Part shown: one piece after another, positions 54,880 to 64,000 of the stretch | Numbering within the stretch: position 1 is the stretch's first letter | Layout: each line of letters opens with the position of its first letter | Notes under the pieces: generated by a model | Database searches by the model: none | Told to the model about the DNA's origin: nothing | What the model saw: only the letters and a program-made list of their open reading frames with translations | Position numbers and translations under genes: made by a program | Assembly: GCA_011800155.1 (NCBI GenBank) | Contig: CM022372.1 | Location: 558,001-622,000 of the forward strand | Reading direction: 5' to 3' | Source: Flammulina velutipes | Lineage: Eukaryota; Basidiomycota; Agaricomycetes; Agaricales; Physalacriaceae | DNA: 64,000 nucleotides

Positions 54880-56047
54880 ATGCCTTCTCCTATCGCTTTG
54901 ATTCCTCTATGGGCCAACTTCAAAATCGCCATGATTCCGGGTTTGGACAAGCGATTTTCCGAGGAGGCCTTGGACTTTTTGCAGGCTGAGACTGGTCTCG
55001 CCGTTGCTATATCGTTATATCGCACTGCTCAAGGCTTTCCTATCGTGGCCACACCACTCAATAGCTTGGATCTTACCGCACGGTATACCGATGCGGCTGC
55101 GGACTTGCACTTAGGTCCTGCTCGTCAGATAGACGCTCCTACATTGAGGTTCACCCTAGGCGTAATGGTACGTCTCGGATTTTTCCTTGCATTTCGCAGG
55201 TCTAACTGTCTTGATAGCAACACGCTTCTAGTTTGTGGCATTGCGAACATCCCGACTTTCGTACAGGGCAAGCCTACAACTTAGCTTCGTTGTATATCGT
55301 CTGTCTTCGATTGGTGTCCAACTTCTTTCATGGACGCACGGGAAACTGTACCCTCGATGGTCTTTCCTTCGAAGGATGGCTTTCCAAAGTATATCGCCAA
55401 CCCCATATGCACTTTACGGAGTTGTACTTGGATGCTAGCGCCGATTTCATCGTGAGTTCTTTAACCTATACGCTTTTTCCGTACTAAATCTCGGGATTTT
55501 CCATAGACCAGCGTAATGTTAGGCTATCATAGGGGAGCGCCTGACTCTTTGGGTGGGATCTTTGCCCATCCTGAGGTCTTGGATGCTATCCCTGTCCCTC
55601 TATCTCGTTTGGATGCCAGCGACGTTCAATTGGTCGCTTGGTGGCCTCGTTATCTTTCCGCTAACAACATTCAGCCCGAGTTTGATACTCGTCCTATCAT
55701 GTATGAACGGGTCGTTACCAACGGTTATTCGCCTTTACACGATTTTCCGGCTGGGTTGGTTGACGCTAGTGACCTCAGACTTGGTCCCCACGCCGAACGC
55801 TTCACTGAGTTCGTACCAGAGCCCCATTGTGTTGCTCAACGGCGATCTAGCTCAACGCCTGAACTTGTTCCAATCAGTTCTCCAGTACCAGTGGTCAGAT
55901 CTTTCGTAAGTCTTTCTGTTCGACGTCTAGTGTATTATTCTAACACCTTTCTTCTGATAGACCCACTTCAATACGCTAGGACAGACTATGTGTACCCACT
56001 GTCCCACTAGTCATCCTGCCGTCGACTGTACTCCTCCGACCCAGTAG
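54880..56047 (+). CDS. retrotransposon antisense gene Y (unknown, C-terminal Cys/His motif), copy C
   Basis: Four exons (54880-55167, 55218-55451, 55507-55905, 55961-56047), all multiples of three, give 335 residues. An ATG at 54855 in another frame leads nowhere. The N-terminal half is helical-looking ('LDKRFSEEALDFLQAETGLA'). The middle has many aromatic residues ('LGYHRGAPDSLGGIFAHPEV', 'VAWWPRYLSANNI'). The last exon contains 'CTHCPTSHPAVDC', a CX2CX3HX4C arrangement one residue short of the classical retroviral zinc knuckle CX2CX4HX4C. Overall it looks Gag-like (helical body plus terminal knuckle), but I recognise no family. It is oriented against gag-pol and convergent with X. Confidence 0.68.
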
Positions 56048-56813
56048 TCGGATTTTCCGTTAAAAGTCTATCATCTTGGTGTTAGACACTTAGTCTATAT
56101 CGTGTGTCGGTTATCCTATGTCGTAGCGCTATACCTTCAATTTAGACCCTTTCCTTGTTACCAAGTTCGTTCTGTGGTTCAAATTGATGGTGGCGCGGGA
56201 ATTCCCGTATCTTCATCGGAGTTGAGTATTCTTCATACTATGGCATTCATACTCGTAGCCTCAGGTATATATGGCTTAAGACCTTCGTTGGCTAGTTCTT
56301 CTATGTAACTTGAGACGTACTAGCCTTGGCGTAGTCTCTAGTTATAACCAATGTTCACGCCCTTGATAAGTCCGGAGATCGTCATGATTTAATGGCGTCT
56401 CCCATTGACTTATTAGATGCTATCATACTGGTATCTTTGTTAGTCTACTAAGCTTTCATCCTAGAAGAGTCTGTTTTTCCCACTTGAAAACCCGGAGAAT
56501 CCCTTGTCTCAATGACTTGGTATCTCTTTGTTGGTTTTCAAGCTTTTCTTAATCTTAGTTCACACCATTTTACCAGTTTTTAAGCGTGCTCGCTTTTTCA
56601 TAGGTATGGTCTATCGTATGTATCTAGATATATTTTTGGCACAGAGGCCCGCTAAGTCCCATGTTCTACTCGTATCGTATTGTACAAGTCCAACGAAGAA
56701 GAAAGAGTCCGAGGACAATCCCGACCAAAACCCGGCAAAAGAAACCAAGACTAAAGACTACAAATGTTAGAGGGAGCTAGGCTTCGACCTCCTTCATTTG
56801 CAAACTCCTTCCT
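56048..56813. other. spacer between convergent genes Y and X, copy C
   Basis: Noncoding equivalent of 35685-36450 and 42366-43117. No gene supported. Confidence 0.45.
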
Positions 56814-58945
56814 TTAACGACGACGACTTGGTCCAGCAACGGCATTTTCCGTTGCCAACCCATAGTACGTTAGGACATTGGGATCCCCCCAATGCCTAAG
56901 TAAGTCGTTCACAGCATCCGTAAGTCTGCCGTTTTGTTCGACCAGCTGGTCGACGTCGTTTCGGAGACCTTGTATTGTCTCGAGCAAGGCTTGAGGTCGA
57001 CGTTTGACCAAGTCAGATTCTGGATCCAACTTCTCGCACTTCAACTTCATGACTTGGCAGCGTACGCAGGACTTGGTTGTCGGGGTCGCGTATTGGCATT
57101 CCTTGTTCTTCTTTAGACACTCCTTGCAAAGCACTTGGGAGTACTTCCAGAGTTCATTTTCAGGAATGAGCCCCTTTGCCTTTCGCTTGCCCTTGCTTTT
57201 GTCCGACTTCCCAACTACAGCTCCCTTTACTGTCTTCCGCTTCTTCCTAGCCGGTCCTTCACTTTCCGACCCATCCTCGGAATCGCCCGTTGGCTCATCG
57301 GAGGGTTGGAAGTCGTCGTTGTCGGGCTCGAAGTCGTCGTCGTTCGGCTCGAAGTCGTCCTCCTGCTGTTCTTTGTCTTCATCCTCGCCATCATCACCAC
57401 TGCTACCATCTGCATCGCCATCTTCTACTTCGCGAGTCCTCTTCTTTCCCTTGGCTTTAGCGGGCGAGTCCGGTTTTGACATCGGAGTCGACTTGACGCT
57501 AGGTTTAGATTTGGCTGCTGGAGCCACCTTCTTACCCACAGCTTTCGTCGTTGTCTTCTTCGTCGTCTTGGCCTTCTTCTTGGGAGAAGGTGCCTCTTCA
57601 TCCACGACCTCCTGTCCGGAGTCATCTTCCATTCTTGCTTGTTTGGCGCGAAATCTCACCGCTTGTATGAAGGCCACCTCCGGATCTTCTACCGGAGCTG
57701 CCGCGGGAGCTGCCATTGTCGATAACTTCGACAGCTTTCGGTTTCCCAAGCCCTTGATTTCTTCTGGCGAAGGCATCGCAATGGACGGAAGGGGCATCTG
57801 CTGGGAACTTTGGGTTGGCTTAGCCATTGGAACCTTAGCAGGCTTTACCATTGCCATGGGAGGCATCTGCATCGGAGCTCGAACTGGTCGAGGTACCACT
57901 ACCCTGGGACTTGGAGCCTTTGGCACGGCTTTCGTCTTTCGGGGAGGGGGACGCGGGATCTCTGAACTTGGAGACCTTTCCGGGGTTGGCGCGGACTTTT
58001 CCTTGCGCTTCCCGGAATCCTCTTCCTCGCTCTGTCGTAGATCGTATTAGCTGTAATGTAGCTTTCACCCCTTTTTGAAGCTACTTACATCTTGCTCTTT
58101 GGAGAGCGCTTCCTCTCCTTCTTGATCTTCCTGATCCTAACAAATTCCGTTAACTTTAGCGGAATTTACTATAATCTGGTATCGTACCTTGTCGACTCGC
58201 TTGTCTTCTTCAGGACCCTCGGATCCTGAGTCCTCTTCAGCTTCGCTGGTCCTTGCTACGGCCATAGCCTTGACGGCCTCTTCGTCGTCCGAGCTCTCGC
58301 CGCTTGACGAGTCCTATAGCAAGTCCGTTGAATACATCGGAATCTGGATCTTAGCAGTTCTTACCTTGACGTTGCCTTTGGACTTTGCTTCCTGGGCTTT
58401 GTCTTGGTCTTGACCGACATCTTCATCGTTGGTCTTGTCGTTTTCTTCGCCAACCTCTTCGTCGTTGGCATCTTCACCTTTACCTTCAGGCGTCTAAGGT
58501 TTTTCCATTGAGTTTCCCGGGATTTACCCGTTCGACTCAAGGAAACTTACCTTGACGGTCTCTTCAGTCTTCTTCTCGACCTTTCCTTCGCCGCCACTTT
58601 CATCTTCACTTGTCTAATTCGATTCCGTTAAATTTTCGGAGTCTGCCGACGTGATCTTTATCTTACCGTTGCATCCGGCAACTCTTCGTATAACTGCCAA
58701 GCCCTTGTAAGGACTTGATCCAGCCATACATTATTGTTCGCCGCCGAGTGCTTGAGTTCGCCGGCCGCCTTCTCGAACTGAGTCCAGAAGATTCGGTAAT
58801 CTTCCGGAACGTGGCAGACAGGCAAAGTCCGCCAATTGCCGGGAATAAAGCGAAGTCGTCTGATCGCATTTTTAGAGAAGTGGCGGCGCTCAAATGCGAG
58901 CGCCTTGGGTCGGTCTTTCAATTCAAAGAAGCTAGTTGTAGACAT
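56814..58945 (-). CDS. retrotransposon gene X (Zn2Cys6), copy C
   Basis: The frame can be followed from 'MSTTSFFELKDRPKALAFER' through short acidic exons to the C-terminal 'NAVAGPSRRR'. The Zn2Cys6 pattern CX2CX6CX9CX2CX6C and coiled coil are kept. It differs from both A and B in the linker regions. The intron 2 site has lost one half-site (TGG for CGG, a CpG-to-TpG change); the other intron sites are kept. It stays open although pol of the same copy is broken. Confidence 0.75.
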
Positions 58946-59417
58946 TGTACTTGAAATTGACGTTGTCGCGTTGATCTGTATCGCGTTTTGGCAGAGTCGC
59001 GTCGCTGCGATGGTGGTTGAAGGATGAGTTCGTTTTTCTCAAATTTTCTCTTTAAGTTCACCATCACGGACCCGGTCCGATGATCCTGTCGATCAACTCC
59101 GAAATGGAAAGGGCCATTCCGTTTCTGATGGGCCTAGCTCTTCGGAATCTTATCTTAGATTTTGGGGAATTTCCCCAACCCCGCATCGGAATGGTTCCTT
59201 TTTTCTACAGGAAAGATATTCATAGTTTGTACGGTTCGTAAGCAGTATATCTTTAACGTTACTGCTATACTATCTTTGTTCTTAATGATAATACATCTTG
59301 AACGTATCGTTTGTATGTACCAAGTAAAATCGAAAATTCCTGGTAAATTCCGTTCGTTATTCGGGAATGCCTCTATATCCCCCACAAGCTTTATATGATG
59401 GTATCCCTACCATCAGC

Positions 59418-62400
59418 TCATGCTTTCTTGTTTAATTCGTCCATGACTTTGCCTACAGAGCCACGTATCATGTGTAGTCTCTTGAAGAACAAGTCTCCTA
59501 AGAAGCTAGGGTCTTTCCGCGAATAAAACGGAATAACCCGAAACTGCGCAATCTTGTCTTTGAGTAAGGACCCGTCTAGTTCACATAGGACATAGTTTCC
59601 ACCAGTCGTACGCGATACTACGGCGTATGGACCCATGAATCGTTCTTTGAACTTGTGATTGAGTTCTTCCTCAATCCTAGTATTTCGGACTAATACCAGT
59701 TCACCAGTTTTGAACTTGTGAGATGGCATTCTGTTCTTATGATCTTCCATGAACTTAGCCGCTGCTCGAATCTTGGCATCTGTGACTCTTTGCTTCATAC
59801 GTTTCACATCTTCTTTGTGTTTAATGAGCTGTTGTGCACGAAACGCTATCAAGTCTGAATGCGACACTAAGGAATCCGGAATATCCACTAACCAAGTCAC
59901 TTCGTTTATATCTAACGGTAGGATGGGTTCACATCCTGTTACCGCGTAAAACGGTGACTGTCCAAGTGTTCGTTTAACAGTGATTCGTTCTGCCCATAGT
60001 ACTTCGTGTAGGTATGCCGGCCATTCTTCGGGATTTCCCCTACAGACTTTGAATAAGGATTGTCTTATGTCCCAATGTCCGCGTTCGACCTTCCCATTAG
60101 CCTGTTTATTATACGGCGTAATGAGGATACCCTTGACTCCATACTTGGCTTCAATATGAACCATCGCTTTCTTAATAGCAGGACCATTATCTGTTATGAT
60201 CTGCTTTATACATCCCCAACGACATAGGATATCTTCGAAGAGCCAGTCTCCTAGAGTATCCGCGTTCTCGTTGATCAAGGCCCTTGCTTCCGGCCAACCA
60301 CTAAGTCCACATCGAGCCACTGTGACAGCATTATAGCCGTCATACTTTTTGATCTTCGGATTTTTCCCGCCTGATTTCGGCATTCGGAATGTGTCCACAA
60401 AAGCAGTCTCAAATATTCCTGGTGTTGGTGTAATCGTAGGTTCCTTATGGATGATAATCTTCTGTCGTTTTTGGCAAAGAATACAAGTCTTAACAAACCA
60501 GTTCATGTCGTCTTCCATGCCTGGCCACCAGAACCTCTTGCCAACTAATTGTCGAACTGAGTATTGTCCTTTATGGCCATGTTTATCATGTACTATAGTC
60601 ACTACTGGCAACCGTTTCCCTACTAAGAGGACTCGACGGTGCTTGTTTTCTTTGTGCTTCTTGTATAACTTCCCACCTGCAATGAAGAAATCTTTAGATG
60701 CCCAGTCCTTCAACGTTGATAGTTGTCTGGTGGACAATTCTTCGGTTTCATATTCACTGTTGCGTAGGCAAGCTTCAACGTGTGGCAAGAGAGTTTCCCA
60801 GAGTGCTTCTCTACTTGACCTTTCTAAGTCCGGAAACTCATCAATTGCTACCCATTTCTCAAGGTCTTCTACCGCCATTGCTGCTAGCTGACTAGCGCTG
60901 TATTCTTCTGAGGGCTGCTCGAAGTCGTTTACTGGGTTTCCCGGTAAACTTACGGGAATTTCCCGTACTTCTTGCAGGTAACCTGTCTTAGTATCTATAG
61001 CATCTTTGAAGTCCTCGAAGGGAAGAGGCTTGTCCTCATCCGCTAAGTCATCAGGTTCTTCATACTCAAAGCTAGGCAGCTCGTCTTCTTCTTCATCTCC
61101 TGGAGGACGGGGTATGATAATGTCTTCAGGTGCAGGCACCCTTCGACTCAGCCCATCCGGTCCATGGACTTTTCCAGGTACATGTACCAAAGTGAAGTGG
61201 AACATGAGTATCTCTTCTGCCCATCTTTGTAGGTTCCCGTTGGTGAGGGAGTCAATGTTCAATAGCATTCCCTTAATGTACTTTGCATCAACTTCTACCT
61301 TCAGCTTTCGACAACCTAATAGATAGTACTTGCACGCCATTAATGCGCGGTGAAGTCCGAATAATTCCCTCTTTGATTGTGAGTATCTAGCCTCACGCTC
61401 ATCCAAGGTAATCGATAGGAACTTCGCATAGTAACGTTTCTTAGGGTCTTCAGGATCCTCTTGACTAAGATAAAATCCTACCGCCATATAAGAGGTATCC
61501 ACCGATAATATAATCGGAGTATCCCAATCATAGTTCAAGGGCTTCAGCATGGGACTTGTCTCAAGTGCTCTTTTTAAAGAGTCTATCGAGGCTTGCTCTT
61601 CTTCTCCCCAATGAAACAACACACCATCTCTTGTTAACCTGGTCATTGCCAGTGCTTTCTTAGAGTAGTCTTTCACAAACGTCCGGAAAACGCCTGCGGT
61701 TCCAAGGAAGGAACGAACGTCTCTTAAGCATTCACAAGGTACCCAATCTGATATGACTTTGACTCGTTCTTCTGCCGGTTTACGTCCCTCATAGCAACAG
61801 GTATGACCTACTACTACGGTTTCGTTCGCGCAAATGATAGCTTTATGCCCAGAAAAGGTTCCCCCGAGTACTTCATGCGTTGTATGATCCTATTCATGTT
61901 GATCATATGTTCCCATACGAATCGGCGGATTCCGTTATTTTCACGGATTGTCTCGTAGTTGCCATCTTTATCTTGGTACCTAGTAGCTGGCCCTCTAACT
62001 GGTACATCGTCTATGTAAGGCCTAGTAAAGGCTGGTATTTCGTCTTTGAGAATATGAGTAACATCTTCGTGGAAGATGGGTACTGAATTCGTCCAACCCA
62101 TGGGTAAGGTCTTGAGTCGTAATGCCCCATACGGAGTAGAGAACGTTGTCATGTCTCTGGATTTTTCCGCTAAGTGTCGTTCGTCGTACCCGACATACAA
62201 GTCTAGGGTACCCCCACAAGCTCTTCCAGCAAACGCTTCCGCTAATTCTTCGGTGGCGGGAGGTAAGCCTGAATGCGCAATAGTAACTGCATTCAATGGT
62301 TCTAAGCTATGGACCAATCGAAGTTTCTTGCCATCTTTCTTAACTACACAGAACCAACGCGACCTGTATGACGAGTTCGAAGGCTCATACACGCCGGAGT

Positions 62401-63430
62401 CCAGCTTGTTCTTTATTATCGCGCAGACTTCGTTGAAGATTCCCGGTGGAATCTTGATTGGCCTTAGTACCCATGGTACATGAGGTATGACTGGCATGTC
62501 TACTGGCGGGAAGAAGTCTTCCCGGAATCTTCCCTTCTCTGATTCTTCCCATGCAAAGCCTTCATTCTGTTTGCACATGAGGTCGTCTATCAAATCTCGT
62601 TCTTGAGGCCATAGGAAATTTCCGGTATGGTCCTTCTGTACTTGTTCTCTTCGTTCTTCCGTGTATCGCCCGGTGGGTTGAAACTTAGGTGGATTGGGAT
62701 TCAATACAGGCATTCCCTCCAGGGGATCGCCTACAATGTTTCGCACAATTCTGAACTCGTCTGGTAAGGTTCCTAAGTGTGGTTTGACCTTCAACGCCAC
62801 TGGTTTATATTTCTTTGAAGCTAGTACTTGTACAGGAGTGCCTTCTGTTTGACCTGCTCCAGGAACTTGACTTGTTCTGAGCCCCATGCTTCAGGAGGTA
62901 GTGTAACCGTTAGATTGCTAAACACTTTACTTAGTTCTGCGGGAACGTCGTAGAATATATTCGCTGTATCCAACTGATGGCTAGCTAAGTCCTGTTCAAA
63001 ACTTGGAGGATACTTTTGATCGTCTGTTAAAGGCTGACTCCAAGTTTCTATCGTATTAGACAGGTTTCCATGTTTATGGAAGCCCGCTATCTTCTTGCGT
63101 GGAATTTTCCGTTGATTCCCCGGAAATTCCCTTCCTGTGCTATCGTATGCTACAGGCGGTTCTTCGTATTGATATTCATTGCGCAAGGGTTTAACTGCAT
63201 TGTGAATACCCTCTGTGGATTTTCTTAGGTATAGGTTCGTAACGGCTTCGGTTGTGAAAGTTGACCGGGAATCTCCGGGCACATAGGTTTCCACCAAATG
63301 TATCCCCCCTGAGACCCTTGATCACTTAGGATTAGAGCAACCTCTCCTTGATCCTCGATCAATTCCTCGAGTGTTGCAGAAAAACCGGTATAGCCGGGGT
63401 TGCTGATACCTAGGCATTTGCCCTCTCTTG
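59418..63430 (-). pseudogene. pol: Ty3-type RT / RNase H / integrase, copy C, frameshifted
   Basis: Close match to pol of A and B, but broken. One base is missing near 61862, just after the YIDD region. One base is missing near 62843 (AGGCACTCC against AGGCAACTCC). Two bases are added near 63305. One base is lost near 63397, in the overlap with the protease. The RNase H/integrase part (61676-59418) is a continuous open frame. Confidence 0.88.
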
Positions 63431-64000
63431 TATGTAGGCAAAGTGATTTTCTTCCCATTGCTGGGATCTGTTATAGTCGCTACGACAGCACCATCTTTAA
63501 GGGTGGTTGTATTGATACTCGAGATCACATCAAAGGGTCGTCCTAAAAGGACTTCGTATGCAGGGTCTCTGATGATATGAACTTGTAGATAGAACGTTAT
63601 TCCACCAAAGTCAAATGCTACGTTTCTGGCTAAGCCTGCAGTGCGGGTTTGTCCTTTGTCGGCGCTTTCCATAATAATGTTGAATGAAGGATCGAATGGG
63701 ATTCCTAATTCAAGCGCGGCTTTTAACGACATCGATACAATTTGGGACCCGCTATCAAGTAGACTTTCCTTCTTGCCGGCCCCAAAGATCGTGGGCCATA
63801 GGGTTCGAAGGTCAGCACTTTCAGCTGCAACGTTTGATCGTGGTAGTTGGTATGGGCCAGCGTAACCCGTATGGTTAAACAGTTGTTCGACCAAATCATG
63901 GCATACCACTGATCCTAGAGGTAGCTGACTCGAATTTTGTAAGTTAATCGAGTAGTACATAGGATCTTCACTTGCGTGATATTCCGGGATTTCGTCGGAT
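63322..64000 (-). pseudogene. protease region of Pol, copy C, partial
   Basis: Cut by the window edge. The DSG and LLGRPF motifs are present in one open frame. Its 3' end reads into a different frame than in copy A because of the base lost near 63397. Confidence 0.7.

Larger units (their letters stand above)
54594..64000 (-). mobile_element. giant Ty3-type LTR retrotransposon, copy C (partial, continues past the window)
   Basis: From the right edge leftwards: protease (partial), pol, gene X, then antisense gene Y. The part carrying gene Z in copy B is missing, and 54594 abuts the B LTR. Gag and the far LTR lie beyond 64000. Protease/pol carry at least four frameshifts while X and Y remain open. 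Confidence 0.88.

Noticed and set aside
57004..58050. 348-codon Ser-rich frame opposite the last exon of gene X (also 43308-44183 and 34451-35344)
   Set aside because: Low-complexity mirror of the acidic/Lys codons of X. The frame length varies among copies while X keeps its Cys residues and splice sites.

Overview
The window looks like nuclear DNA of a mushroom-forming basidiomycete (Agaricomycetes). The signs are: host genes broken by many 44-60 nt GT-AG introns; families typically expanded in these fungi (F-box/LRR-like proteins, a FunK1 kinase, an alcohol-oxidase-like GMC oxidoreductase, a secreted M35 protease); and a large load of Ty3-type and DIRS-type retrotransposons. The species cannot be named from the sequence.

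Layout. Positions 1-17342 are a host gene block. It holds an F-box fragment, an intact TAD2-like tRNA adenosine deaminase, a tandemly duplicated GMC oxidoreductase (first copy apparently intact, second decayed) flanking an M35 metalloprotease, an F-box gene split by a 1150-bp non-autonomous DNA transposon with 8-bp target duplications, a FunK1 kinase, and a third F-box gene with one nonsense codon. About 17480-24110 is a DIRS-like tyrosine-recombinase retrotransposon (spliced gag, RT/RNase H, recombinase). Its recombinase is cut off exactly where a Ty3 LTR begins. From 24111 to the end there are three copies of one very large Ty3 element: A (+ strand, 24111-37159, no 3' LTR), B (- strand, 37160-54593, both LTRs, 17.4 kb) and C (- strand, 54594 to beyond the window).

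The Ty3 family is the most interesting part. Besides gag, protease and RT/RNase H/integrase it carries a 3' module. This has a sense gene X with phase-0 introns that ends in a Zn2Cys6 cluster and coiled coil, an antisense gene Y with a C-terminal Cys/His motif, and (seen only in B) a second antisense gene Z with its own TATA box. All parts of the element (LTRs, coding regions, introns, putative promoters) are studded with an everted CGG motif, CCG-N9/10-CGG, usually within TTCCG...CGGAA. I verified 27 sites by position in copy A, where base composition predicts roughly 3-4. Zn2Cys6 proteins are known to read CGG half-sites, so gene X and these sites may be a self-recognition or anti-silencing system belonging to the retrotransposon. 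That functional link is inference. The motif, the cysteine pattern and the retention of half-sites while spacers differ between copies are seen directly.

Integrity differs among copies. A has open gag, protease and pol but lost its 3' end. B has open gag and pol, but frameshifts in protease and in gene Y. C has several frameshifts in protease/pol, yet its X and Y genes look intact. X is open in all three copies although it differs far more between copies than pol or Y do.
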